DNA of 64,000 nucleotides from Bermanella sp040371755 (GTDB lineage: Bacteria > Pseudomonadota > Gammaproteobacteria > Pseudomonadales > Oceanobacteraceae), in contig NZ_BAABWE010000001.1 of NCBI RefSeq assembly GCF_040371755.1, forward strand, positions 434,001-498,000, in the 5' to 3' direction. The position numbers were made by a program, and so were the translations under genes. Each line of letters opens with the position of its first letter. Positions within the stretch are counted from its first letter, which is position 1. Below the pieces are notes generated by a model. The model worked only from the letters and a program-made list of their open reading frames with translations. It was not told where the DNA came from and did not search any database. Below, piece after piece: positions 44,327 to 53,883 of this stretch.

Positions 44327-44968
44327 TTAAATTTTGTTTTCATTCTGAGCAAAGCACTGCGTTATAAACTGAGCACTTATCTCAATGGCTTGATTTAGGT
44401 GTTGCTCGTGGGTAAACCCACTTTTGACTCTAGGTTTTAAATCATGATCCCCATCTTCTAACCAGCGCACTTGCACTTTTTTACCAATATTTAATTCCGC
44501 AACGTATTCTTTGGCACCTAATTTATCTCGAGTACCCTGTAGTACCAACATAGGCACTTGAATATCTGGCAGGTGAGCTATGCGTAACGTCTCAGGCTTA
44601 CCAATGGGATGAAACGGATAACCGAATGCCACAACACCCAAAACATGCTTTGGGCATGTGGTTTCACTGGCTAAAATACTGGCCATGCGCGCTCCCAAAG
44701 ATTTCCCCATTAATACACACGTCCCGTTCACTTGGGCAACCACTGATTTAAACTCAGCAATTAGCTCAGGCTGACGATTAGGTGGTCGCTTTTTACCATT
44801 AACGCGTCTTTCTTGCATGTAAGGGAATTCAAAGCGCACCACTTTGACACCTAACTTTACCAAGCCTTGAGTGACGGTCTCCATGAATTCACTGTCCATA
44901 GGCGCACCAGCACCATGGGCAAAAATGCAAGTTAACGGATTGCTTTCACCGTCAATTTTCAAAGGCAT
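44327..44968 (-). CDS. KANL3/Tex30-like alpha/beta hydrolase
   Basis: A 213-residue hydrolase of COG3571. It shows the oxyanion-region FAHGAGAPMDSEFM, FEFPYMQERR, the nucleophile elbow MGKSLGARMAS (Ser in GKSLG) and DHDLKPR near the C-terminus, with the catalytic His in GDHDLKP. Relatives may cleave esters, but biological substrates are unknown. The ATG at 44968 has GGTGA five bases upstream; a further ATG at 45007 has none and is rejected. It is convergent in position, but not in strand, with the nearby ccoN promoter region. Confidence 0.85.
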   Translation of the reverse strand: MPLKIDGESNPLTCIFAHGAGAPMDSEFMETVTQGLVKLGVKVVRFEFPYMQERRVNGKKRPPNRQPELIAEFKSVVAQVNGTCVLMGKSLGARMASILASETTCPKHVLGVVAFGYPFHPIGKPETLRIAHLPDIQVPMLVLQGTRDKLGAKEYVAELNIGKKVQVRWLEDGDHDLKPRVKSGFTHEQHLNQAIEISAQFITQCFAQNENKI

Positions 44969-45146
44969 AACTTCACCCACTAATTTAAGTGCGCGCAGTG
45001 TAATCATTAATGATGGGATTGTCAGTCTAGCAATTTCGCGTCAGGACTGGCTTTTCCCTGTTAAGCTTATAAACTATTTCAAACCCTCTTTTATTGCGCA
45101 TTTATTAAGCAATATTGCTAACTATTTGTTATCACTAGAGAAAAGG

Positions 45147-45160
45147 TTGATATGTGTCAT
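45147..45160 (+). promoter_or_regulatory. Candidate Anr/Fnr box of ccoNOQP
   Basis: TTGATATGTGTCAT fits TTGAT-N4-(A/G)TCAA at nine of ten defined positions of the Pseudomonas Anr variant. Its centre is about 84 bp before the ccoN ATG, and a GATAAT lies about 40 bp downstream of it. An Fnr-type regulator is encoded in the same block. Confidence 0.6.
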
Positions 45161-45237
45161 GGCTTTTCATTGCATTTACTCCCGCCTTTACTGATAATTG
45201 CGTCGATTTTTTAACTTGCTGCGAATGGAACTAGATC

Positions 45238-46668
45238 ATGAGCACTGCTATAGAGCATCCAACCTATAACTATAAGGTGGTAAAATACTTTGCCATCATG
45301 ACAGTCGTCTGGGGGATTGTCGGTATGTCTGTTGGCGTACTGATAGCCTCTCAACTTGTGTGGCCTGAACTGAACTTTGATACACCGTATCTAACGTTCT
45401 CACGTTTACGCCCTCTACATACAAATGCGGTTATTTTCGCATTCGGCGGTTGCGCCTTATTTGCCACGTCTTACTACGTGGTTCAGCGCACTTGCCAAGC
45501 TCGAATCTTTTCTGACTCGTTAGCCATGTTTACCTTTTGGGGTTGGCAAGCCATCATTGTGGCGGCAGCTATTACGCTTCCACTGGGTCTGACTTCTTCT
45601 AAAGAATACGCTGAACTAGAATGGCCAATTGATATTGCCATTACTGTGGTTTGGGTGTGTTATGCAATTGTGTTCTTTGGCACCCTTGCAAAACGCTCAC
45701 AAAAGCATATTTATGTTGCCAACTGGTTCTTTGGTGCATTTATCATCACCATCGCTGTATTACATATTTTCAACAGCCTTTCTGTTCCTGTTAGCGCGTT
45801 TAAATCGTACTCGATTTATGCTGGTGCTATTGATGCAATGGTTCAGTGGTGGTACGGCCATAATGCGGTAGGTTTCTTCCTAACGGCTGGTTTCCTTGGC
45901 ATCATGTACTACTTTGTACCTAAACAAGCTGAGCGTCCGGTTTACTCTTACCGTCTATCTATCGTTCACTTCTGGGCACTTATCTCTATTTACGTTTGGG
46001 CTGGTGCTCACCACCTTCATTACTCTGCATTGCCTGACTGGGCCCAATCTGCAGGTATGATCATGTCTTTGATCCTTCTAGCGCCTTCTTGGGGTGGTAT
46101 GATCAACGGTATGATGACCCTTTCTGGCGCATGGCATAAGCTTCGCACAGACCCTATTTTGCGTTTCTTGGTTGTTTCTTTGTCTTTCTACGGTATGTCT
46201 ACCTTCGAAGGCCCAATGATGGCAATCAAAACGGTTAACGCCTTATCTCATAACACTGACTGGACCGTTGGTCACGTACACTCAGGTGCGCTTGGCTGGG
46301 TAGCCATGGTATCCATCGGTGCTATCTATAACCTTTTACCGGTTGTTCTAGGTAAGAAACAAGGTGAAATGTACTCAATTAAGTTAATCAACATTCACTT
46401 CTGGCTAGCGACTATCGGTACAGTACTTTATATCGTAGCTATGTGGGTTAACGGTATCATGCAAGGTCTAATGTGGCGTGCTGTAAACTCTGACGGCACA
46501 CTAACTTACAGCTTTGTTGAATCACTTGAAGCCTCTTACCCTGGTTACTTTGTACGTGCTCTTGGTGGTGCAATCTTCCTAGCAGGCATGCTGGTAATGG
46601 CTTACAACACCTATAAAACAGTTCGCGGCGCCAGCGCCGATGAACAAGCTAAGTTAGCACAAGCATAA
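45238..46668 (+). CDS. ccoN: cbb3-type cytochrome c oxidase subunit I (CcoN)
   Basis: The 476-residue catalytic subunit with about 12 membrane helices, haem b and the haem b3-CuB site. It reduces oxygen with very high affinity at low oxygen levels. Metal-ligand His segments are RPLHTNAVIFAFGG, WWYGHNAVGFFLT, AGAHHLHYSALPDW, and TDWTVGHVHSGALGW. The three-gene order N-O-Q-P follows. A candidate Anr box lies in the upstream region. Confidence 0.97.
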   Translation: MSTAIEHPTYNYKVVKYFAIMTVVWGIVGMSVGVLIASQLVWPELNFDTPYLTFSRLRPLHTNAVIFAFGGCALFATSYYVVQRTCQARIFSDSLAMFTFWGWQAIIVAAAITLPLGLTSSKEYAELEWPIDIAITVVWVCYAIVFFGTLAKRSQKHIYVANWFFGAFIITIAVLHIFNSLSVPVSAFKSYSIYAGAIDAMVQWWYGHNAVGFFLTAGFLGIMYYFVPKQAERPVYSYRLSIVHFWALISIYVWAGAHHLHYSALPDWAQSAGMIMSLILLAPSWGGMINGMMTLSGAWHKLRTDPILRFLVVSLSFYGMSTFEGPMMAIKTVNALSHNTDWTVGHVHSGALGWVAMVSIGAIYNLLPVVLGKKQGEMYSIKLINIHFWLATIGTVLYIVAMWVNGIMQGLMWRAVNSDGTLTYSFVESLEASYPGYFVRALGGAIFLAGMLVMAYNTYKTVRGASADEQAKLAQA

Positions 46669-46683
46669 GGACGAGAAATTAGT

Positions 46684-47292
46684 ATGAAACATGATGTCGT
46701 CGAAAAAAACCTACCGCTAATGATCGTACTGATTGTGATTGCAATCAGTTGGGGTGCATTAGCCGAAATTGTTCCTTTATTCTTTTCAAAAGAAACCACT
46801 GAGCCTGTTGAAGGTCTTGAACCTTTAACAGCCGTTGAACTGGAAGGCCGTGACATTTACATCCGTGAAGGTTGTCACGTATGTCACACTCAAATGATTC
46901 GTCCTTTCCGTGCGGAAACTGAACGCTATGGTCATTACTCGCTAGCTGGCGAACACGTTTACGAGCACCCTTTCCTTTGGGGCTCTAAACGTACCGGCCC
47001 TGACTTAGCCCGTGTTGGTCAACGTTATTCTGATGACTGGCACCGCGCTCACTTATATAACCCTCGTGATGTAGTGCCATCGTCAAACATGCCTTCATTC
47101 CCTTGGTTGTTTGAGCAAAAAGTAGATGGTCGTGATACTCCGAAGAAAATGGCAGCTCTGCGCTCTGTTGGTGTTCCTTACACTGATGAGCAAATCGCTG
47201 GTGCAAAAGAAGCAGCTGACGGCGTTCGTGAAATCGATGCCCTAGTTATCTACTTACAGCAGCTTGGCACAGTTCTAACCCAAAAACGGTAG
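46684..47292 (+). CDS. ccoO: cbb3 oxidase monohaem subunit CcoO
   Basis: The 202-residue monohaem c subunit. One N-terminal membrane anchor (LPLMIVLIVIAISWGALAEI), a CxxCH haem site in EGCHVCHTQMIRP, and a distal Met ligand in SSNMPSFPW. The RVGQRYSDDWHRAHLYNP and FRAETERYG segments are hallmarks. It passes electrons from CcoP to CcoN. It starts 15 bp after ccoN. Confidence 0.97.
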   Translation: MKHDVVEKNLPLMIVLIVIAISWGALAEIVPLFFSKETTEPVEGLEPLTAVELEGRDIYIREGCHVCHTQMIRPFRAETERYGHYSLAGEHVYEHPFLWGSKRTGPDLARVGQRYSDDWHRAHLYNPRDVVPSSNMPSFPWLFEQKVDGRDTPKKMAALRSVGVPYTDEQIAGAKEAADGVREIDALVIYLQQLGTVLTQKR

Positions 47293-47296
47293 AGTT

Positions 47297-47479
47297 ATGG
47301 ATATTAATGACGTTCGCGGTTTAGGTACCATTTTCGCTTTAATCGCTTTCTTAGGCATCATTGCATGGGCTTACAGTTCATCTCGTAAGACTCGATTCGA
47401 AGATGACGCCGATATGATTTTTAAAGACGAACAAATCGCGCAACGTACATCTGACGCGGAGAGAGAGAAAAATGACTGA
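47297..47479 (+). CDS. ccoQ: cbb3 oxidase small subunit CcoQ
   Basis: A 60-residue single-helix membrane protein (GTIFALIAFLGIIAWAYSSSRK) followed by an acidic tail with FEDDADMIFKDEQ. This is the CcoQ layout. It stabilises the cbb3 complex against oxygen. It sits 4 bp after ccoO and overlaps ccoP by 8 bp. Confidence 0.92.
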   Translation: MDINDVRGLGTIFALIAFLGIIAWAYSSSRKTRFEDDADMIFKDEQIAQRTSDAEREKND

Positions 47480-48374
47480 ATTAAGTACTTTTTGGCACAT
47501 ATGGGTAAGTGTCATTATTATTGGCTCCATGGTTGCCTGTGGCGCCTTGATTATTGTGACCAAAAAAGGTCAAAAATATGATGAAGAAACTGACCAGACA
47601 ACAGGTCATTCATTTGATGGTATCGACGAACTAGACAACCCTCTACCTAAGTGGTGGGTGTACTTCTTCTGGTCTACTATCATATACGGCTTTGGCTACA
47701 TCCTATATTTTGGTATTGGCGACTGGACTGGTTTCCGTGATTGGAGCTCCCACGGCCAATGGCAAGAAGAGATGGCAAAGGCAGAAGAAAAATACAAGCC
47801 TTACTACGACAAGCTAAACGCTATGACAATTGAAGAGCTAGCTAAAGACGAAGAAGCATTGGCCACAGGCCAGCGTATCTTTGCTTCGAACTGCTCAGTG
47901 TGTCACGGCCCTACCGCTTCTGGCTCTGAAGGCTTCCCGAACTTAACTGATAACGATTGGTTATTCGGCGGTACCCCTGCTGCTATCAAGCATTCAATTT
48001 TAAATGGTCGTAACGGTGCCATGCCTGCAAATGGCCTAAAGCCTAATATGACTGATACTGAGCGTACTGATATTGTGGCCCATGTGTTGTCACTATCTGG
48101 TCGTGAAGGCTCTGGTGATGCTGCGAAAGGTAAAACCCTATTCGCTCAAGCATGTACCGCTTGTCACGGTGCGGACGGTAAAGGCCTTCAAGCTGTTGGT
48201 GCGCCAAACCTAACCGATAACATTTGGTTATACGGCGGCAGTGAAGCGAAAATTGACTTCACCATTCGTCACGGCCGTGCCGGCGTAATGCCTGCGTGGA
48301 AAGACATTCTAGGTGAAGATAAAGTACATGTTGTGTCTGCTTACGTTTATTCCTTGTCTCAAAACCAAGAATAA
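47472..48374 (+). CDS. ccoP: cbb3 oxidase dihaem subunit CcoP
   Basis: The 300-residue dihaem cytochrome c subunit. Two membrane helices near the N-terminus, then two cytochrome c domains, each with CxxCH: CSVCHGPTASG and CTACHGADGKG, and Met ligands in GAMPANGL and GVMPAWKD. The linker YDEETDQTTGHSFDGIDELDNPLPKWW is typical. A clear terminator follows. Confidence 0.97.
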   Translation: MTELSTFWHIWVSVIIIGSMVACGALIIVTKKGQKYDEETDQTTGHSFDGIDELDNPLPKWWVYFFWSTIIYGFGYILYFGIGDWTGFRDWSSHGQWQEEMAKAEEKYKPYYDKLNAMTIEELAKDEEALATGQRIFASNCSVCHGPTASGSEGFPNLTDNDWLFGGTPAAIKHSILNGRNGAMPANGLKPNMTDTERTDIVAHVLSLSGREGSGDAAKGKTLFAQACTACHGADGKGLQAVGAPNLTDNIWLYGGSEAKIDFTIRHGRAGVMPAWKDILGEDKVHVVSAYVYSLSQNQE

Positions 48375-48399
48375 TTGAGCTATCTCAACTAATACGAAG

Positions 48400-48425
48400 A
48401 AAGCGGCTATATGCCGCTTTTTTTG
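48400..48425 (+). terminator. Intrinsic terminator after ccoP
   Basis: Arms AAAGCGGC (48400-48407) and GCCGCTTT (48413-48420) form an 8-bp stem with a TATAT loop, followed by a run of T to 48425. Confidence 0.9.
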
Positions 48426-48599
48426 TGTTTATTAGAAGCTGCTAATGTTTTAGACTTAAGACAAATTTACACTTAAGTAACACGTGTTGGCCCTAATAAC
48501 AAAGTAATGGTGTGCCCTGCCATCATTCAATAAGCCTCATAGACTACAATTAACATTGATCTTCTATGCGTGACGCTTCTTAAAAACAAGGTGGTCAGT

Positions 48600-50024
48600 A
48601 TGAGTGATGAAATACCCGTTAAAGACGTTACCCCTGTCAATATTCACGAAAAGTACGAAGGCGTTTCTGCCAAAGTAAACGGCAAGCTTTATGTGCGCGC
48701 GATCAATGGGCTTTTTAATAAAATTCGTACCTTTTCCCTTTGGGGATTGATGATTGCTTATTTTGTGACGCCTTGGATCAATATTGGCGGCATGCAAGCA
48801 GTTTGGTTCGACTTACCTAGCCGCCAGTTTCATATCTGGGGCCTAACCTTTTGGCCACAAGACTTCATTTTATTATCTTGGCTGTTAATTATTTGTGCCT
48901 TTGGCTTATTTACCATTACCACATTAGCTGGTCGTATTTGGTGTGGTTACACCTGCCCACAAACCGTTTGGACGTTTATTTTCATGTGGGTGGAAGAGAA
49001 AATCGAAGGCAATCGAAATCAGCGTATGAAGCTTGATAAAGCCCCTTTGACTCAATCCAAAGTTTTAAAGAAAGCCGTTAAGCACTCTATTTGGATCGTA
49101 ATATCACTAGCAACCGCAGTCGCATTTGTGGGGTATTTCTACCCTATTCGTGAATTACTGCCAGATATTATGACCTTTAGTATTGAAAACCACTGGGCCA
49201 GTTTTTGGTTGTTATTTTTCACGTTAGCCACTTACGGCAATGCTGGCTGGTTACGTGAAATGGTGTGCACCCATATGTGCCCCTACGCCCGCTTCCAAGC
49301 GGTTATGTTCGACCAAGATACATTGATCGTTTCTTACGATGAACGTCGCGGAGAACGCGGTTCAGGTCGAGGAACACGTAAAAAGGGTGTTGACCCTGTT
49401 GAACAAAACATTGGGGATTGCGTCGATTGCAGCTTGTGTGTACAGGTTTGTCCTGTAGGCATTGATATACGTGATGGTTTGCAATATCAGTGTATTAGTT
49501 GTGCACTATGCGTGGATGCCTGTGATGAAATCATGGACAAAATGAATTATCCAAAAGGATTAATTCGTTACACCAATGAACATGCTTTAAAAGGCAATAA
49601 AGTACATATCATTCGCCCCAAACTGGTAGGTTACGCCATGGCGTTAATCGTTATGATGGGTATTTTTGTTTATACCATTTTTGACCGAGAGCCCGCTGAG
49701 ATTGATGTGGCTCGTGACCGTGGATCTTTATATACCACCAGCAGTGATGGCCGCCTGCAAAATAGCTATTTTGCTAAAGTCATTAACATGTCTAATGAAG
49801 AGCACACATTTACTGTTCGCGTAGAAGGTTTAGAAGGTGGTGAGTTGAGCGGTAAAACCACCGTTCACCTCATGCCGGGCGAAGTGCGCTCTTTACCGCT
49901 AAATTTAAGAGCGATACCGTGGGACTTAAAACAGTCTAGAACAGATATTATTTTCATTGCTACGAGAGATGACGGACTAGAAGTCAGCGAAGAAAGTCGC
50001 TTTATTGGCCCAGCTGGTCGCTAA
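48600..50024 (+). CDS. ccoG: cbb3 oxidase assembly ferredoxin-like protein CcoG
   Basis: A 474-residue membrane protein with four or five helices and two 4Fe-4S clusters: CVDCSLCVQVCPVGIDIRDG and CISCALCVDACDEIMDKM. An extra cysteine-rich loop (GYTCPQTVWTF; CTHMCPYARFQ) is also present. CcoG (RdxA/FixG) reduces copper for the oxidase metal centre. The ATG at 48600 has AAGGTGG six bases upstream. It is the first gene of the maturation cluster and is followed by a hairpin terminator. Confidence 0.95.
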   Translation: MSDEIPVKDVTPVNIHEKYEGVSAKVNGKLYVRAINGLFNKIRTFSLWGLMIAYFVTPWINIGGMQAVWFDLPSRQFHIWGLTFWPQDFILLSWLLIICAFGLFTITTLAGRIWCGYTCPQTVWTFIFMWVEEKIEGNRNQRMKLDKAPLTQSKVLKKAVKHSIWIVISLATAVAFVGYFYPIRELLPDIMTFSIENHWASFWLLFFTLATYGNAGWLREMVCTHMCPYARFQAVMFDQDTLIVSYDERRGERGSGRGTRKKGVDPVEQNIGDCVDCSLCVQVCPVGIDIRDGLQYQCISCALCVDACDEIMDKMNYPKGLIRYTNEHALKGNKVHIIRPKLVGYAMALIVMMGIFVYTIFDREPAEIDVARDRGSLYTTSSDGRLQNSYFAKVINMSNEEHTFTVRVEGLEGGELSGKTTVHLMPGEVRSLPLNLRAIPWDLKQSRTDIIFIATRDDGLEVSEESRFIGPAGR

Positions 50025-50066
50025 AAAGATAACTTTACCATTCTTAAAGCACCTATCAATTTGTTC

Positions 50067-50103
50067 AGCGCCACTGTAGTGATACACTGGCGCTCTATTT
50101 TTA
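50067..50103 (+). terminator. Hairpin terminator between ccoG and the fixH gene
   Basis: Arms AGCGCCA (50067-50073) and TGGCGCT (50088-50094) with four more inner base pairs (after one mismatch) form a long stem with a GTGA loop, followed by CTATTTTTA. It divides ccoG from fixH-ccoI-ccoS. Confidence 0.75.
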
Positions 50104-50120
50104 TTACGCAGTATTGATTC

Positions 50121-50603
50121 ATGACTGACACACAAAAACCTTGGTATAAAGAACCCTACGTGTGGATGCTAATTGGCTTCCCTTTATCATCTGTCATTGT
50201 GGGTATTTTCTTTATTACCACAGCGGTCGTAAACCAAGATTCACTAGTAAGAGACAACTACTACAAAGATGGCTTAGCGTATAACTCTGAACTGCAGTGG
50301 GATAAACAAGCGGATGCTTTAGATGTTCGCTTAAATCTATTAATTGAGGGCAATAACCTTACCCTTAATATACTAAACTCACGTAAAAATCCGCCATCTA
50401 CTTTGAAAGTATCCCTAGGTCACCCGACTATTCCAGAAAAAGATCGTGCCTCGCATTTGCAACTAAAAGAAGCTAAACGCTTCATTGGATTTATTGATGA
50501 TATCGAAGACGGCCGTTATTACTTGTTAGTGGAATGCCCAGAACAAGAATGGCGTGTACGTAAAGATATCTGGGTGAAAAACGGCGTGTTGACGGCAATC
50601 TAA
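50121..50603 (+). CDS. ccoH: FixH family (CcoH) assembly protein
   Basis: A 160-residue inner-membrane protein. The membrane helix lies at residues ~10-40 (PYVWMLIGFPLSSVIVGIFFITTAVV), followed by the family NQDSLVRDNYYKDGLAYN and a periplasmic beta domain. FixH/CcoH is needed for stable cbb3 assembly. The start at 50121 is a good ATG. It abuts ccoI (2 bp), so the two are co-translated. Confidence 0.92.
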   Translation: MTDTQKPWYKEPYVWMLIGFPLSSVIVGIFFITTAVVNQDSLVRDNYYKDGLAYNSELQWDKQADALDVRLNLLIEGNNLTLNILNSRKNPPSTLKVSLGHPTIPEKDRASHLQLKEAKRFIGFIDDIEDGRYYLLVECPEQEWRVRKDIWVKNGVLTAI

Positions 50604-50605
50604 AC

Positions 50606-52993
50606 ATGGGTGATTGTTACCACTGTGGACAGCCTATTGAAAAAGGTGTCGAGTTAACCGCCTTAGTGTTAGGCGAACAACGAGACATGTGCTGTATTGG
50701 TTGCCAAGCGGTGGCCAATGCTATTGTACAACATGGCGGCGAGTCCTTTTATCAGTTTCGAAGTGATACCAATCAAACCCCCGATTTCACATTAGATACC
50801 CTACCCCAAACCGTCAAACAAGAGCTAACCCTATTTGATAATCCAGATGTTCTAGCTGACATTAGCTCTCAAATAAATGGCGCCTACGAAACCATTTTAA
50901 TCATTGAGGGCATTACCTGTGCAGCTTGCGCTTGGCTAATTGAAAAGCAATTAGCAGACTTCGAAGGCGTTAAGTCGGTACGTTTAAACCTCACAGAGCA
51001 CAAGCTTTACCTACAATGGCAGCAAGACACTACACCGCTAAGCCATGTTATTTCCCGTATTTACAGTCTTGGGTTCAAAGCACAACCTTATACCCCTGAC
51101 GCGGCCTCTCAGCAATTACAAAAAGAGCAGAAGCAATCCATTCAACGCTTGGTTTTAGCCGCATTAGGTACTATGCAGGCAATGATGTTTGCCGTTCCCT
51201 TATACGTTGGTGAATGGAGCGGCATACTTCTGCAATACGAAACCTACTTTCGATTTGCAGGGTTAATCATCACGACCCCCGTTGTGTTATACAGTGCAAA
51301 ACCTTTTTTCAAAGCCTTTTGGCGTGATATAAAATCTAAGCATCTCACCATGGATGTGCCTGTTTCAATTGCAATTGGCGGCGCTTACCTTGCCAGTGTC
51401 TATTCAACCTTTACCCATGGCCAAGAGGTTTACTACGACAGTGTCTGTATGTTTACCTTTTTCTTATTGGTGGGCCGTTATTTAGAAACCAGAACACGTC
51501 TGCGCAATGGAGAAGCTGGCAATCAATTACATAATTTGATGCCTCGAGCCACATTAAAAATCCTTGAAAACGGCGACGAAGCCTTACTACCTGTTACTCA
51601 AATTGCCATAGGGGATGTCATTCGTGTGGTATCCGGTGGCACCATTCCAGCCGATGGAGTGATTGTTTCGGGTAAAAGCTCAGTAGATGAATCCATTATT
51701 ACTGGTGAGTTTATTCCCGTAAATAAAGCAACAAATGACGGGGTTATTGCTGGTAGTTTAAACGTAGACAACCCCATAGATGTGAAAGTACACGCATTAG
51801 GTAAAGACACACAAATCTCAACTATCATGGCCCTATTAGACAGAGCCACCCAAGATAAACCTAAAATTGCACAACTGGCCGACCAACTTGCACAATACTT
51901 TGTAGCAGGTGTATTACTAACATCAGCCATCGTATTTACTAGCTGGTATTTCATCGACAGTGATCGTGCATTTTGGATTACCCTTAGCGTATTAGTAGCC
52001 ACATGCCCTTGCGCGCTATCACTGGCCACACCTACTGCATTAACCGCAGCAACGGCAGCCCTTCGCAGAAACGGCGTGCTGATTACCCGTGGCCATGTAC
52101 TGGAAACCTTACGAAAAAGTCGTCGTATTTTATTCGATAAAACAGGTACGCTAACTTTAGGCCAGCTCACCATCGAAAAAAACATTGAATTAAACCACTG
52201 CCAAATAAACCCGCTTCAAATAGCGGCCAGCCTTGAGCGACACAGCCAGCACCCCATTGCCAGCGCCTTTCAACACGACCAGATATTACCTGCATCCGAT
52301 GTAATGAATCACCCAGGGGAAGGTATCAGCGGTATTATTGAACAAATCCCCTATAAAATCGGCACAGCTCAATTTGTGGGCCTTGATGCTACGCCACCGA
52401 ATGATGGCCATTGGGTCGCACTTGCAAACGACACACACCTACTGGCTTGGTTTTTACTCAGTGATGAAATTCGTCCGCACGCTTATGAAGCCATTCAAGA
52501 ATTAAAACAACTGTCACTTGAATGTGAGCTTTTAAGTGGTGATCAAAGCCGACACGTACAAGATATTGCGCACCAGTTGAAGATTGATCGTTTTCAATCA
52601 GGTGTCAGTCCCCAAGGTAAATTAGCCTATTTGGCCAAACAAGATCCTAGTGATGTAACCATTATGATTGGTGATGGTATTAATGATGTACCGGTACTGG
52701 CCCAAGCACCCATTTCTATTGCCATTGGCAGTGCCAGTGACTTGGCCAAAACCCACGCGGATGTGATTCTGGTTAATAACCAGCTAAAACGCATCAGCCA
52801 GTTAATCAAACAAGCTCATAAAACCCAGCGCATAATTAAGCAAAATTTACTCTGGGCGTTGCTGTACAATAGTAGTATTTTGCCATTAGCCGCATTGGGG
52901 ATTATTCCGCCCTACATTGCAGCCATTGGCATGTCCACCAGCTCATTAGTCGTGGTGTTTAATGCCCTTCGCTTAAACACCTTACCTAAATAA
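50606..52993 (+). CDS. ccoI: Copper-exporting P1B ATPase CcoI (FixI)
   Basis: A 795-residue heavy-metal P-type ATPase. The N-terminal cysteine cluster (CYHCGQPIE, CCIGCQAV) and an HMA domain with GITCAACAWL bind copper. The membrane ion path has TCPCALSLATPTAL. Catalytic motifs are DKTGTLT, TGEFIPV (here IITGEFIPV), and GDGINDVPVLA, where most relatives have GDGVNDAPVLA. CcoI delivers copper across the inner membrane for the cbb3 CuB centre. It lies 2 bp from fixH and 11 bp from ccoS. Confidence 0.95.
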   Translation: MGDCYHCGQPIEKGVELTALVLGEQRDMCCIGCQAVANAIVQHGGESFYQFRSDTNQTPDFTLDTLPQTVKQELTLFDNPDVLADISSQINGAYETILIIEGITCAACAWLIEKQLADFEGVKSVRLNLTEHKLYLQWQQDTTPLSHVISRIYSLGFKAQPYTPDAASQQLQKEQKQSIQRLVLAALGTMQAMMFAVPLYVGEWSGILLQYETYFRFAGLIITTPVVLYSAKPFFKAFWRDIKSKHLTMDVPVSIAIGGAYLASVYSTFTHGQEVYYDSVCMFTFFLLVGRYLETRTRLRNGEAGNQLHNLMPRATLKILENGDEALLPVTQIAIGDVIRVVSGGTIPADGVIVSGKSSVDESIITGEFIPVNKATNDGVIAGSLNVDNPIDVKVHALGKDTQISTIMALLDRATQDKPKIAQLADQLAQYFVAGVLLTSAIVFTSWYFIDSDRAFWITLSVLVATCPCALSLATPTALTAATAALRRNGVLITRGHVLETLRKSRRILFDKTGTLTLGQLTIEKNIELNHCQINPLQIAASLERHSQHPIASAFQHDQILPASDVMNHPGEGISGIIEQIPYKIGTAQFVGLDATPPNDGHWVALANDTHLLAWFLLSDEIRPHAYEAIQELKQLSLECELLSGDQSRHVQDIAHQLKIDRFQSGVSPQGKLAYLAKQDPSDVTIMIGDGINDVPVLAQAPISIAIGSASDLAKTHADVILVNNQLKRISQLIKQAHKTQRIIKQNLLWALLYNSSILPLAALGIIPPYIAAIGMSTSSLVVVFNALRLNTLPK

Positions 52994-53004
52994 CCGAGAC
53001 TCAT

Positions 53005-53205
53005 ATGGAAATCATATTTATCACCGTTCCCGTTACGCTCTTGTTTATAGCCAGCGGTGTGGCCATCTTTTTTTGGGCAAACAAAGGCGGACAATTTGAT
53101 GATCTAGATAGTCCAGCCCACCGCATTCTATTTGAGGAAGATACTCCTGAAGCGAAAAAAGAAGATACTGCTGAATCAACCAAAGATTCAAAGCAAGATA
53201 ACTAA
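53005..53205 (+). CDS. ccoS: CcoS assembly protein
   Basis: A 66-residue protein: one N-terminal membrane helix (IFITVPVTLLFIASGVAIFFW), the family motif ANKGGQFDDLDSPAHRILFEED, then a charged tail rich in Glu/Lys/Asp. It is needed for cofactor insertion into cbb3. It lies 11 bp after ccoI. Confidence 0.95.
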   Translation: MEIIFITVPVTLLFIASGVAIFFWANKGGQFDDLDSPAHRILFEEDTPEAKKEDTAESTKDSKQDN

Positions 53206-53208
53206 ACC

Positions 53209-53877
53209 ATGCTTGAGCCGCTTTCTTATTTAACTGCTTTCCTGCTAGGTATATTTGGCAGTTTACACTGCATGGGCATGTGCGGAGGTATTGTCGGTGC
53301 ACTATCGGTTAATACAGGTCAACAAAGCATAAAGTTGCAGCTAAGTTATCACCTTGGTCGCATTAGTATGTATGGCCTAATCGGTTTGTTAGCAGGCTTT
53401 GCGGGGCTTTGGCTGTCACAAACCCACGATTATGCAGGACAAGTATTAAGAGGAATTTCCGGTGTATTGCTGATTTTAATGGGCATTTATATTTTAGGCT
53501 CAAGCAAAGCACTACTATGGCTAGAGAAAGCTGGCTCTGGTTTGTGGAAGCGTATTCAACCCCTCAGCCGTTCACTCATCCCTATTAGCAATATAAAACA
53601 AGCTATCGCACTTGGTCTCATATGGGGATTGCTGCCGTGCGGACTCGTTTATAGCACCTTAAGCTGGGCTTTAGTGGCGGCCAATCCTCTTCATAGCGCA
53701 AGCTTAATGGTAGCATTTGGCCTTGGAAATATGCCTGCATTATTAAGTTTAGCCGCCTTCACTGGCCAAATTAATCGCTTTAAACAAAATGTATTTGTAA
53801 AAGCTTTTGTAGGCCTAGGTATCATTGGCTTTGGTATTTGGACGCTTGTAGCCCCTATCCTTCAAATTAACCACTGA
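53209..53877 (+). CDS. TauE/SafE-like membrane protein of the cco cluster
   Basis: A 222-residue protein with about six membrane helices. The first helix region contains GSLHCMGMCGGIVGALSV, the conserved Cys pair of the CcoA-like/TauE-SafE subgroup (DUF2231/urease accessory UreH-like) that co-occurs with ccoS. It is likely linked to copper or sulfur chemistry in oxidase maturation; function is not established. It starts 3 bp after ccoS and is transcribed with it. Confidence 0.85.
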   Translation: MLEPLSYLTAFLLGIFGSLHCMGMCGGIVGALSVNTGQQSIKLQLSYHLGRISMYGLIGLLAGFAGLWLSQTHDYAGQVLRGISGVLLILMGIYILGSSKALLWLEKAGSGLWKRIQPLSRSLIPISNIKQAIALGLIWGLLPCGLVYSTLSWALVAANPLHSASLMVAFGLGNMPALLSLAAFTGQINRFKQNVFVKAFVGLGIIGFGIWTLVAPILQINH

Positions 53878-53883
53878 CAAGCC

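Noticed and set aside
44871..45194. 107-codon plus-strand ORF overlapping the hydrolase start and the ccoN promoter
   Set aside because: Half is antisense to a real gene, and the rest covers the candidate Anr box; composition is not protein-like.
48556..48569. Third Fnr box upstream of ccoG (TTGAT half-site)
   Set aside because: Only the left half matches; the right half TATGC does not fit.
51598..52185. 195-codon minus-strand ORF inside ccoI
   Set aside because: Antisense shadow of a strongly conserved P-type ATPase; Ser/Thr/Val-rich with no domain.
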